A stretch of 64,000 nt of DNA from positions 62,001 to 126,000 of the forward strand of contig NZ_WFLJ01000007.1 of assembly GCF_009208735.1 (NCBI RefSeq), written 5' to 3'. Numbering within the stretch: position 1 is the first letter of the stretch; each line of letters begins with the position of its first letter. The notes beneath the pieces were generated by a model. The model was not told the origin of the DNA. It ran no database searches and saw only the letters and a program-made list of their open reading frames with translations. Shown here one piece after another: positions 26,434 through 34,895 of the stretch. A program made the position numbers and the translations under genes. The stretch comes from Janthinobacterium rivuli. Its GTDB lineage: Bacteria; Pseudomonadota; Gammaproteobacteria; Burkholderiales; Burkholderiaceae_D.

Positions 26434-27444
26434 TCACTTCAAGCCTGCAACGCCACGATCATTGGCTTCCTTGGAAACCGGCGCCGCCGGCGCTGGCACG
26501 GCAGGCCCTGGAGTCGCGCCTAGCGCAGGGGTGCTGGCCGCAGGGGTGCTGGCCGCAGGGGTGCTGGCCACAGGCTTGCCAGTGGCCTCCTTGTTCAGAT
26601 ACTCGATCTTGGCTACGGCACGCAGGCGCTTCAACTCCGCATCGGCGATATCTTTATTTTTTTTATTAAAAAGGAATTGCTCGATCTGCGGTGCTGCCTG
26701 TGCCAGGCTGGCAGGATTCTCGCGTATATCAGCAAGCGAGATCAGCAATGTACGATCCCCTTCGCGAATGATGAACAGCTGTCCTTTCGGCATTGCCAGC
26801 AGTTTCGAGCTCAATTCCGGCGCCAGATCAGCGCTGGTACGCGACAACTGCGTGCGCGCATACTTGACTTTATTCGCATCCAGCCAAGTGGCGACGTCTT
26901 CCAGCGATTTGGCGCTGTCCATAGCAGCCTTGAGCTGGTCATTCATGTCAGCGCTGGCGATGATCAGCTCTTTCATGTCGAACTGCCTGCGTTGGCTGAA
27001 AAACTGTGGATTCTTGTTGAAGTAATCTTCCACCTCTTCCTTTGTCGGTCGCGCAAGGTTCCCAATACGCTTTTGCATGTAAGCTTGCGCAACAATGAGC
27101 GCCTTGGCTCGTTCGACGGCCTGTACCACCTTCGGATCGCGGTCGACTTTTTCCTTCACAGCCTCATTCTGAAGCAATTGACGGTCAATCAGGGACTCTA
27201 GCAACTGCTTGCTGGCGACGTCCTGCTGCGACGCCTGAACATTGGCACGCTGCATTTCTTCATTAAGCTGCAAAACGGTAATTTCCTCACCATTCACACT
27301 GGCCAGCGCCTGGCCAGGCTTCTTCTCCTTGTCACCGCAAGCTGACAGGCCAGCCACAGTCAACAAGACCAAGGCTGCACACAGCAAACGGGGGGGTAAC
27401 ACTGGCTTGCGCACGATCAAACGTGCATTGTGCATATGGTTCAA
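26434..27444 (-). CDS. epsD: EpsD family peptidyl-prolyl cis-trans isomerase lipoprotein
   Basis: 336 residues. A lipoprotein signal has the lipobox LSAC followed by GDKEKK. A SurA-N-like helical region (~45-140: ASVNGEEITVLQLNEEM, LLESLIDRQLLQNEA) leads into a parvulin-like PPIase domain (~150-265). The C-terminal tail is Ala/Pro/Thr-rich and includes three perfect 15-bp repeats. It probably chaperones outer-membrane EPS export components. The start is TTG 27444, because GGAG lies five bases before it; the in-frame ATG at 27435 sits 14 bases from that site. First gene of the epsDEFG-xrtB operon, with a strong promoter upstream. Confidence 0.9.
   Translation of the reverse strand: MNHMHNARLIVRKPVLPPRLLCAALVLLTVAGLSACGDKEKKPGQALASVNGEEITVLQLNEEMQRANVQASQQDVASKQLLESLIDRQLLQNEAVKEKVDRDPKVVQAVERAKALIVAQAYMQKRIGNLARPTKEEVEDYFNKNPQFFSQRRQFDMKELIIASADMNDQLKAAMDSAKSLEDVATWLDANKVKYARTQLSRTSADLAPELSSKLLAMPKGQLFIIREGDRTLLISLADIRENPASLAQAAPQIEQFLFNKKNKDIADAELKRLRAVAKIEYLNKEATGKPVASTPAASTPAASTPALGATPGPAVPAPAAPVSKEANDRGVAGLK
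26525..26569 (-). repeat. Three perfect tandem 15-bp repeats in epsD
   Basis: The unit GCAGGGGTGCTGGCC occurs three times without mismatch. On the coding strand it adds Ala-Ser-Thr-Pro-Ala style blocks to the tail of EpsD. Being a multiple of three, copy changes would alter length but not frame. Confidence 0.9.
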
Positions 27445-27552
27445 AATTACTCCTTCGGTTTAGGTAAGGAAATCACGCGTTGCTAACTATAGACTTCTAC
27501 ACAATGCTTGCGCAAAAAAAACATTGTTAAAAAAACATAGATTTCCGAGAGA

Positions 27553-27581
27553 ATTATGCCGCCTCAGCAGATAATTGTCAA
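27553..27581 (-). promoter_or_regulatory. Sigma-70 promoter of the epsD operon
   Basis: A perfect TTGACA (27576-27581) lies 17 bases from CATAAT (27553-27558, 5 of 6 consensus bases). The predicted start near 27545 gives a ~100-base, A/T-rich leader before the epsD TTG codon. This is the best promoter match I found in the window. Confidence 0.65.
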
Positions 27582-28091
27582 TATTATAAATATGATACAC
27601 ATTATACAATGTCGCCAGAAGAGTATTTGCTTAAAAATCTATTAAGAAGGTTTAAAAACAACTGTTTCCGCAGAAAACTTAACATGGAGAAACATTATTC
27701 CCCCGCGTATAGTTTTAACAGAATAGCACTTCTTGTGAGTGATAAACGACGTTGGCTTGCATGCTGTACGCAGGAAGCAAATTTGTACACGAGGTGTGCA
27801 GGAAGGAATGAGCCTGACTTTAACAAGCTGCGCCGAAGCAAAAAAACGAGCCAGTGGCCAAGTGCGGCAGAGCGCCCCCCTGGCCAATGCCCAGCATAAC
27901 GGCCTGGCAAGCAAGGCGCCGCCGAGTGCCGTCGCACGATGTTGTGGTGCCTGCCTCATATCGGTCATTGCATCACCGCCTGATTTATCCAGTGTGAGCC
28001 AGACTCACACTTCGTATGCTTTATTTATTCTAACTCGTATTGATCTTACGCAAAAAATATTCCCACAGCATATTGCTCATCAAAACTCAAA
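27582..28091. other. 510 bp upstream of the epsD promoter, no gene seen
   Basis: This lies between the epsB stop (28092) and the epsD promoter. The part near the promoter (27582-27760) is very AT-rich; 27840-27960 is GC-rich. Short open frames exist on both strands (for example 27642-27968 minus and 27739-28098 plus), but none has a recognisable product or a good ribosome site. Its length and mixed composition suggest a regulatory region. Confidence 0.45.
27991..28011. promoter_or_regulatory. Inverted repeat between epsB and epsD
   Basis: AGTGTGAG and CTCACACT are perfect 8-bp arms around a 5-base centre. It resembles a CRP/Vfr site (TGTGA...TCACA) but has seven bases between half-sites instead of six. 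No T-run follows, so it is more like an operator than a terminator. Confidence 0.4.
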
Positions 28092-29474
28092 TCAATGAGC
28101 ATTGTCCCGTTTGAGCACAACCTTTATAGTGCGCATGATTATCCACAAGTCGAGCCATAACGACCAGTTGCGCAAATAGTCGAGATCAAAATGGATGCGC
28201 GCCTCCATCTTGTCCAAGGTCTCCGTCTCACCGCGCAAACCATTCACTTGCGCCCACCCCGTAATCCCAGGCTTAACCTTATGGCGCAGCATGTAGCCCT
28301 TGATCAACTTACGATACTGCTCGTTATGAGCCACCGCGTGCGGGCGCGGACCGACGATGCTCATGCGCCCTTGCAGTACATTAATAAATTGTGGCAATTC
28401 GTCAAGCGAGCTCCTACGTAAAAAGCCCCCGATGCGGGTCACGCGCTGGTCGTTCTTGGTAGCCTGGATCACTGTCGCCCCATCCTCGCTGACAGTCATC
28501 GAGCGGAATTTATAGACGATAATTTCCTCGCCATACAGGCCGTAACGCCGTTGGCGGAAGATCACCGGCCCCTTCGACGTTACCTTGACGGCAATGGCGA
28601 TGACCAACATCACTGGCAACAGCATAATCTGGATCAACAAGCCCAGCACGATGTCACTGCCCCGCTTGACCATGCTGTTAAAACCCGTAAACGGCGACTC
28701 GCGGATGGCGATCACCGGCATGCCGCCCACATTGTCGAAACGTGCCTGCATCAAATCGAAGATATAAATATCCGGCAAAAAATACACTGACGCCGTCGTA
28801 TCCTGCAATTCATCGAGCATCTTGCGGATGCGAGGCTGGGCCGAAATAGGCTGGCTGATGAATATCATCTTGATATTGTGTTCGCGCACATAAGTAGCGA
28901 TATCGGCCATCTTGCCCAGCATGGGCTCGCGCATTTTCTCGGGCCAGCGGTCATCGGTGCGGTCGTCAAAAAAGCCGCGCACGCTCATGAACAGGTTCGG
29001 ATTACGCTCGACGGTGGCGGCAAATTTCAGGCTGGCATCGTTGGCGCCGATGATGACGACCGAGCGCACTTCACTGTCGCGTCCGGGATCGGCCACCATG
29101 CGCCGAGCGGCCAGATGACTGAGCAGCAATACAAACGGCGTCAACAGGAACCAGGCCAGCACCAGATTGTGGTCATAATGATACGCCAGCCCTGTCGCCG
29201 AGCCCAGAAATACCAGGATCAGGGCCGTGATGCCCCAGCTGACAAAAATATCGCGGGCATAGGCCAGCATGCGACCGCTGCGCCATGTGCGATAGGGATC
29301 GACATACTGGAATACGGATGATGAAATAAAAAACGCAAGGATCATCAATACCAGCGAGTAACCGGTAAAGGGCGCGCCGGATAGGGCGGACAGCATATAC
29401 AGCGTCCCCATTATGATCAATGGGTCAAGTATGCGCTGGAAAAACGAAATCAGGGGTATATCGTTAACCGTCAT
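28092..29474 (-). CDS. epsB: EpsB, undecaprenyl-phosphate sugar-phosphate transferase
   Basis: 460 residues. It has N-terminal membrane helices, then a CoA-binding-like domain (VVIIGANDASLKFAATVE). The C-terminal bacterial sugar transferase domain carries YKFRSM, LDELPQFINVLQGRMSIVGPRPHA and a late KPGITGWAQVNGLRGE. This is the WcaJ/EpsB type, which starts the EPS repeat by moving hexose-1-phosphate (usually glucose) onto undecaprenyl phosphate. It starts eight bases after epsL ends. It is separated from epsD by ~650 bp, so it is transcribed with the epsL group or partly independently. Confidence 0.94.
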   Translation of the reverse strand: MTVNDIPLISFFQRILDPLIIMGTLYMLSALSGAPFTGYSLVLMILAFFISSSVFQYVDPYRTWRSGRMLAYARDIFVSWGITALILVFLGSATGLAYHYDHNLVLAWFLLTPFVLLLSHLAARRMVADPGRDSEVRSVVIIGANDASLKFAATVERNPNLFMSVRGFFDDRTDDRWPEKMREPMLGKMADIATYVREHNIKMIFISQPISAQPRIRKMLDELQDTTASVYFLPDIYIFDLMQARFDNVGGMPVIAIRESPFTGFNSMVKRGSDIVLGLLIQIMLLPVMLVIAIAVKVTSKGPVIFRQRRYGLYGEEIIVYKFRSMTVSEDGATVIQATKNDQRVTRIGGFLRRSSLDELPQFINVLQGRMSIVGPRPHAVAHNEQYRKLIKGYMLRHKVKPGITGWAQVNGLRGETETLDKMEARIHFDLDYLRNWSLWLDLWIIMRTIKVVLKRDNAH

Positions 29475-29482
29475 GATGCTAT

Positions 29483-30739
29483 TTAAAACTGGGCACTGGC
29501 ATTGAACGAAATGCCTTTGGCATGATAACTGCCAGTATTTATGATAGGAGCTCCGCTACGTGCATCCCGGAAGGCGCTGATCCCAAGCTGGATATTCGGC
29601 CGCGGGGCATATGTCACTCCCAGCGAGGCCGTGCGCGTAGAATCGCTGATATCTCCCGGCAACACCAAGCCGCTTGCGGCCGAAAAATCGCGCTTCTCAC
29701 GCCGCACTTGGGCATCCATGCGCACCTTGGCAGAAATATCCCACGCTGCAGCCAGGCTGGCGCCATTATTCAAACTACTGGTAATCAAGGAGTTTTCCAC
29801 CGCAGCAAATTCATGCCACAAGCTGCCCGTGAAACGAACTTTTCCCAGCGGCGCCCAATACATGATCGCCCTGCCATTCGCACCGCTGGAATCACGCCCC
29901 GAAAATACCTGGTTCTTGCGCTTGACCCACCCCCCTAACAATTGAAGCTGGGTAACCCCGCTAAAGCGCCAATAGATATTGGCCTTGATCTCATCCTGCT
30001 CGTAACCCTGCTCAATGCCAGCGAAATTCAAATTGGTACGATTTGGAAAGCTGCCCTTCAAGTGACGCAGTTGCAGGCCAATTCGGCTATCGCTGGGTGC
30101 CAGGTAATCCATGCCCAATTCCGTCGCGTTTTCGCTACGGTCAGCGTAGCGTTGCGCGATGGAGTCATAGGTATAGCGCTCGCGCGTGAAACCGCCACGT
30201 ACCCGCCAGCGCGGGTGAAAACGCCAGGTGCCATTGGCATATTCGCGCCGCACCACTCGCAAATTTCGATCGGTAGTACGCAAGTCATTAAATGGTGTCA
30301 ATGTCTGCGCATAGCTCGCCCCCAAGTGACCTTCCAGGTGATTAGCGATATGCCATTCCAGATCACCGAGGTAATCTTTGCCGTTGTAATCCAGCTGATT
30401 AAAATGATCGAACGATACGCGTGACCACTTCATCTGCCCAGTCAGCAATTGACGCCCGATCGGGCGATTGACCAGGAAGCCAGCTTGTACTTGCCGCGAG
30501 GTGTCCGAGCGAGCGCCATCAAAACCCGGAGAATTATCGGGCAAGCGAAAAAGGTTATCGTCATACGAATACGAAGTGGCGACAAATGGTGCGATGGTGT
30601 CACTGAATGCCGCAGCGACCGGTAGGCTGAACGCAGCACCGCTAAGCATTAGCACAGCGGTGGAGAGGCGACTCAAACATGGATGCGCCGAGTCGGAAGT
30701 GCCTGGAAGACGCTTATTTTTACTCAAGGAATTCAACAT
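29483..30739 (-). CDS. epsL: EpsL, exosortase B-associated EPS transporter-like beta-barrel
   Basis: 418 residues. A long signal sequence ends near LPVAAAFSD. The remaining protein has alternating hydrophobic/aromatic strands and a terminal Phe (SASAQF), as expected of an outer-membrane beta-barrel (TIGR03014 EpsL family). It probably assists EPS passage across the outer membrane. The start is ATG 30739 (MLNSLSKNKR), giving the usual length; the 31 upstream codons overlap the preceding gene's end and look unconserved. It lies 40 bases after the CAAX-like gene and eight before epsB. Confidence 0.88.
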   Translation of the reverse strand: MLNSLSKNKRLPGTSDSAHPCLSRLSTAVLMLSGAAFSLPVAAAFSDTIAPFVATSYSYDDNLFRLPDNSPGFDGARSDTSRQVQAGFLVNRPIGRQLLTGQMKWSRVSFDHFNQLDYNGKDYLGDLEWHIANHLEGHLGASYAQTLTPFNDLRTTDRNLRVVRREYANGTWRFHPRWRVRGGFTRERYTYDSIAQRYADRSENATELGMDYLAPSDSRIGLQLRHLKGSFPNRTNLNFAGIEQGYEQDEIKANIYWRFSGVTQLQLLGGWVKRKNQVFSGRDSSGANGRAIMYWAPLGKVRFTGSLWHEFAAVENSLITSSLNNGASLAAAWDISAKVRMDAQVRREKRDFSAASGLVLPGDISDSTRTASLGVTYAPRPNIQLGISAFRDARSGAPIINTGSYHAKGISFNASAQF

Positions 30740-30779
30740 GGGTATTGTCTTTGAAAGAGCAAACAGTTGGTTGGCAATA

Positions 30780-31442
30780 TTACCAGTAAGTCCAGTGTCC
30801 ACCGGAAACAATCCAGAGACCCAGCACGCCATTCGTCACGCCATGGGCGAGGATGGGCGACCACAGCGATTGGCTGCGCATGTACAGCAAGCTATACGCG
30901 GCGCCGGCAACGATGCCAGCCAGCCACAAATTATGTTCGAACCCAAACAGTACCACGCTGACAACAAACGCCTTGGCGCTGGCCAGCCGTGGCTGATATT
31001 TCAGGAAATCAGGGGCGTCGATCCAGCGCAGCAGGAAGGAGCGCCAGAACAGCTCTTCCATCACGGGCACCACGAGAGCGGCGCCGGCGATGCGCAAGAC
31101 CACCAGGCTCCACTCGATCTGGCCATCATTGCGCGGATCAAAGCCGTCGGCACTGCCGATCACCATCCAGCCTGCATTCAAATGAATCCACAGCAGAAAA
31201 ACAACAAACCCGGCGGCGATGGCCACGGCAGTGGCGCGCGCACCGAGTCTCGTCCAGGCCAGTTCCGTATAACTGCGGCGCCAGTACAACAACATGCCCA
31301 GCACGACGCCGATCTTGACGGCGTACAGCCAGCGCAAGTCCTGCGCGGCAAAGCCCGCCCGGCCCAGCATGTCGGCGATGAAGATGAAGGAGAGGTAGGC
31401 CAGGAATGGCGCTACGCGGGGCAAGGCGGCGCGGTCAAACAT
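30780..31442 (-). CDS. CAAX prenyl protease-related protein (PEP-CTERM associated)
   Basis: 220 residues with about six to eight helices. The CPBP/Abi motifs are visible: PVMEELFWRSFLLRW (the EExxxR metal site), a FEHNLWLAGIVAG His block, and a C-terminal SPILAHGVTNG His block. It matches the TIGR03008 group that travels with exosortases. It may process lipidated or PEP-CTERM-linked substrates, but no substrate is known. ATG 31442 is chosen; a GTG at 31469 is an alternative. The 176 bases upstream, to uup, are AT-rich with TATAAT-like sequence near 31545 and a GGAGG not aligned with this frame. It heads the epsL-epsB group. Confidence 0.8.
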   Translation of the reverse strand: MFDRAALPRVAPFLAYLSFIFIADMLGRAGFAAQDLRWLYAVKIGVVLGMLLYWRRSYTELAWTRLGARATAVAIAAGFVVFLLWIHLNAGWMVIGSADGFDPRNDGQIEWSLVVLRIAGAALVVPVMEELFWRSFLLRWIDAPDFLKYQPRLASAKAFVVSVVLFGFEHNLWLAGIVAGAAYSLLYMRSQSLWSPILAHGVTNGVLGLWIVSGGHWTYW

Positions 31443-31618
31443 GCTGATGCGCACCGGAGGTGAAGCCACGCGCCGGACGCCGTGGTCCGGATCGCGTGTT
31501 TTTCATGACAAACATGCATCCTCCGATGTAATAAATATAATTATATAATTATATCAAGCTGAACCGTTGCCGTGGCAAGTAATCCTAACTTAATTACAAC
31601 AAAAGAGGCAGAAAACAA

Positions 31619-33511
31619 TCAACCGTTGGCGCGCGCCTCGATCTGCTCCCACTTTTCCAGCGCTTCCAGCAGTTCGCCTTCGATCTCGGCCACGCGCGCG
31701 TTCAGGCGCTTGCCTTCGGCCGGCGTCTTCTTGTAGAAGTCAGGGTGCGACAGCTCGGCGGCCAGTACCGATTGCTCGTCTTCCAGCTTGGCGATCAGCT
31801 TCGGCAACTCTTCCAGCTCGCGCTGTTCCTTGTAGCTGAGCTTTTTCTGCTTGGCGGCAGGTGCGGCAGCCTCGACCTTGACGGCCGGCTTGCTGGCCGG
31901 CGCCGTGGCGATCGGCAAGGTGCGCACGCGCTCCCAGTCCGTGTAGCCGCCGACGAATTCGCGCCACTTGCCCTCGCCTTCGGCGACGATCACCTGGGTG
32001 ACGACGTTGTCGAGGAAGGTGCGGTCATGGCTGACGAGGAAGACGGTGCCGGTGTATTCTTCCAGCAACTCTTCCAGCAATTCCAGGGTATCGATATCCA
32101 AGTCATTGGTCGGCTCATCGAGCACCAGCACGTTGGCCGGCTTGGCGAACAGACGCGCCAGCAGCAAACGGTTGCGCTCGCCACCGGACAGCGACTTGAC
32201 GGGCGAACGGGCGCGTTCCGGTGCGAACAGGAAGTCGTTCAAATACGTCATCACGTGACGGCGCTGACCGTTGATCTCGACCCAATCACTGCCCGGCGCG
32301 ATGGTTTCCATCAGGTTCGCCTCTTCGTTCAGCTGCGTACGCATCTGGTCGAAATACGCCACTTGCAGCTTGGTGCCCAGGCGGATGGTGCCCGTGTCCG
32401 ACTCTTCCTGGCCGAGGATCATCTTCAGCAAGGTGGTCTTGCCGGCGCCGTTGGCGCCAATCAGGCCGACCTTGTCGCCGCGCAAGATGGTGGCGCTGAA
32501 ATCCTTGACGATGACCTTGTCGCCATAAATCTTCGAGACGTTTTCCAGATCCGCCACGATCTTGCCCGAGCGTTCGCCGGCCGACACGTCCAGCTTGACT
32601 TGTCCCTGCTGTTCGCGGCGCGCATTGCGCGTCAGGCGCAGCGCTTCCAGGCGGCGCACGCGGCCTTCGTCGCGCACGCGGCGGGCCTTGACGCCCTTGC
32701 GTATCCACACTTCTTCCTGCGCCAGGAACTTGTCGAACTTGGCGTTTTCCACTTCCTCGATTTCCAGCTGCTCCGCCTTGCGGGTCTGGTACGCCGTGAA
32801 GTTGCCCGGATACGACAGCAAGCGGCCGCGGTCGAGCTCGATGATGCGCGTGGCGACGTTGTCGAGGAAGGAGCGGTCATGGGTAATGAACAGCACGCTG
32901 CCCTTGAAGTCGCGCAACAAGCCTTCCAGCCACAGGATGGAGCTGAAGTCCAGATGGTTGGTCGGCTCATCGAGCAGCAGCACGTCGGGCGCCGACACCA
33001 GCGCGCGCGCCAGCGCCACGCGCTTTTGCATCCCGCCGGACAGGGTTTTCATCAGCATGTCGCCCGTCAGGTTCAAGCGATCGAGCACGGTTTCCACCTT
33101 GTTCGGCAAGCTCCACGCATCGGCCGCATCGAGTTTGACCTGGATGTCGTGCATGCGTTCCATCAGTTCGTCGTCATTGCCCTGGCCAAACTGGCCCGTC
33201 AGCGCATCGTATTCCTTCAGCCACGCCTGCGATTCGCCCATGCCGGAAGCGACGGCGTCGAACACGGACATCTCCGGGTCGAAGTGCGGTTCCTGCTCCA
33301 CATAGGCGATCTTGATGCCTTGCTGCATCACCAACAAACCGTCGTCGAGCTTGAACTTGCCCGAAATGACCTTCAACAGCGAGGATTTGCCCGTGCCGTT
33401 GCGGCCGATCAAGCCGACCCGTTCCGAGGTTTCCAGTGAGAATTCCGCGTGATCGAGCAGCGCGACGTGACCGAACGCAAGTTGCGCCGATGAAAGAGAA
33501 ATGACAGCCAT
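31619..33511 (-). CDS. uup: ABC-F family ATP-binding protein Uup
   Basis: 630 residues with two ABC domains and no membrane segment. Walker A motifs are GRNGTGKS and GANGAGKT, the signatures LSGGMQKR and LSGGERNR, and the Walker B regions LLLDEPTNHLD and LVLDEPTNDLD. A basic P-site-like linker lies between them. The C-terminal ~80 residues form a Lys/Glu-rich coiled coil, the hallmark of Uup rather than EttA. It acts on ribosomes and branched DNA intermediates in E. coli. It is a housekeeping gene that marks the edge of the EPS locus. Confidence 0.93.
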   Translation of the reverse strand: MAVISLSSAQLAFGHVALLDHAEFSLETSERVGLIGRNGTGKSSLLKVISGKFKLDDGLLVMQQGIKIAYVEQEPHFDPEMSVFDAVASGMGESQAWLKEYDALTGQFGQGNDDELMERMHDIQVKLDAADAWSLPNKVETVLDRLNLTGDMLMKTLSGGMQKRVALARALVSAPDVLLLDEPTNHLDFSSILWLEGLLRDFKGSVLFITHDRSFLDNVATRIIELDRGRLLSYPGNFTAYQTRKAEQLEIEEVENAKFDKFLAQEEVWIRKGVKARRVRDEGRVRRLEALRLTRNARREQQGQVKLDVSAGERSGKIVADLENVSKIYGDKVIVKDFSATILRGDKVGLIGANGAGKTTLLKMILGQEESDTGTIRLGTKLQVAYFDQMRTQLNEEANLMETIAPGSDWVEINGQRRHVMTYLNDFLFAPERARSPVKSLSGGERNRLLLARLFAKPANVLVLDEPTNDLDIDTLELLEELLEEYTGTVFLVSHDRTFLDNVVTQVIVAEGEGKWREFVGGYTDWERVRTLPIATAPASKPAVKVEAAAPAAKQKKLSYKEQRELEELPKLIAKLEDEQSVLAAELSHPDFYKKTPAEGKRLNARVAEIEGELLEALEKWEQIEARANG

Positions 33512-33683
33512 AATGAGTAAGAGTGCTCGGGCGCCGTCTCGCGCACACCGCGTGGTGTGCCAAACAGCCGCCGATTAGATGAATGAAGCACGCATTGTAC
33601 CGATAACCTGGACTTCAATCGCCATCGACCAGTAACTACCGCCTGGATGATCACAGGCTGCCGACGCGCGTTGCGTGGAAACG

Positions 33684-33758
33684 TGGTGTCGCCAGCAGGA
33701 ATCGAACCTGCATTTAAGTCTTAGGAGGACCTTGTACTATCCATTGTACGATGGCGAC
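33684..33758 (-). tRNA. tRNA-Arg (anticodon CCT)
   Basis: A complete cloverleaf folds on the minus strand: 7-bp acceptor GTCGCCA/TGGCGAC, D-stem GTAC/GTAC, anticodon stem AGGTC/GACTT with loop CTCCTAA (anticodon CCT), and T-arm GCAGG-TTCGATT-CCTGC. The 3' CCA is encoded (33684-33686). It reads AGG codons. It lies between uup and the O-acetylation pair; no attachment-site duplication was seen. Confidence 0.93.
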
Positions 33759-33834
33759 ACGCGCAGCGGCATTATACAGTCTAGTCTTGCCTATTAATAG
33801 TCCGGCTAGCCAAGGCCGGCAATATCGGACGGCA

Positions 33835-34887
33835 TCAGTTCACGAGAGGCTGCCGCCCCGCTGGCAACGGAGGGGACGTATTCAGCAAAGGTAATATCTG
33901 TTGCGCTGCCAGACGATGCGCCACCTTGTTCCAGTGGCCATCCATAGGCAGGAAGTCCATGCGCTCGCGCCGCAACGCCCAATGCTGAGCGAACACAGGC
34001 TGCATGTCGATCACCGCGTAACCATGCTTTCTGACGTGCGCCATAAAAAACTCGCGGTCATCGCCTCGCCACATGGAGTTGACCGGGCCAGGGCCATACA
34101 ATGCCTTGCGATCACCGTCAACCAGAAAAATAAACCGTGTTGCCGCCCCCCCACCCACTTCGCGCAATTGGGTCAGGTAATAATCCATCGCCGCTACGCG
34201 CGCGGTATCCGGATCCGTCGCCGCGGCAGCAGTCGTCGCGCTGCGCCGCACCTTGGACATGATCCAATCTGACAGCTTCAGGTTGTAATATACATAGCGC
34301 GCCAGCGCCGAATGCGACACCAGGCGCTTGACCTTCGATTCAACATAGGGATTATGGGCGACCGTCACCCCGTTCGCGGTAACCACAAAATTATTGTGCC
34401 CGCGCTGGGCCGGCGCCAGCATGTCGCTCAGATCTCCTGAATCGACAAACAGCACCACATTGTGCGGGTGCAGGCGCGGCTGGTGGTAGCGCACCATCTC
34501 CAGGGCGTCGGCCAGACCGTTGCCTGAACTGGCAGCGGCATAGACCTTGCCGCCCAATGCCTTCTCCAGATTGCCTTGCACAGTATCTTCATAGTTCAGC
34601 ATAAGGCTTTCAATGAAGCTGTCACCGACAACCAGTACGGCGGCACCATCCTGGAACTCGGCGGAATTGGCATATCCCTGCAAGTTCGTCACACCACGCT
34701 GGGCATTTGCCATGGCCCAGCCATGTGAGTAGACGTAATGCTGCCGCGGCAGATAGCGGTTGAAAGGCACAGCTAGGCTGCTGTCCTCCATGCGCAAGCC
34801 CGATACAACTGGCATACATTGCAGGAAGACTTCTAGTACCAATGCCGTGGCCATGACACCGAGGCCGATCACGAATAGGGAGCGCAT
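33835..34887 (-). CDS. SGNH-type hydrolase, AlgJ/AlgX-like O-acetylation partner
   Basis: 350 residues. An N-terminal membrane anchor (VIGLGVMATALVLEVFL) precedes a periplasmic SGNH domain. The nucleophile Ser90 sits in VVGDSFIES, the GxxN-type block near SGNGLADAL follows, and the catalytic pair Asp316/His318 is in MDGHWN. Family knowledge: such proteins receive acetyl groups from an MBOAT partner and pass them to polysaccharide. The MBOAT gene lies only eight bases upstream. The target is probably the EPS made by the adjacent locus (inference). Confidence 0.85.
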   Translation of the reverse strand: MRSLFVIGLGVMATALVLEVFLQCMPVVSGLRMEDSSLAVPFNRYLPRQHYVYSHGWAMANAQRGVTNLQGYANSAEFQDGAAVLVVGDSFIESLMLNYEDTVQGNLEKALGGKVYAAASSGNGLADALEMVRYHQPRLHPHNVVLFVDSGDLSDMLAPAQRGHNNFVVTANGVTVAHNPYVESKVKRLVSHSALARYVYYNLKLSDWIMSKVRRSATTAAAATDPDTARVAAMDYYLTQLREVGGGAATRFIFLVDGDRKALYGPGPVNSMWRGDDREFFMAHVRKHGYAVIDMQPVFAQHWALRRERMDFLPMDGHWNKVAHRLAAQQILPLLNTSPPLPAGRQPLVN

Positions 34888-34895
34888 AGGATTAG

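Noticed and set aside
27642-27968. 108-codon minus-strand frame in the epsB-epsD gap
   Set aside because: No homology I recognise, no ribosome site, mixed composition; more likely part of a regulatory region.
33684-33758. tRNA-Arg as an integration site for the EPS or acetylation genes
   Set aside because: No integrase gene and no second copy of the tRNA 3' end were seen; the tRNA 3' end faces the housekeeping uup gene.
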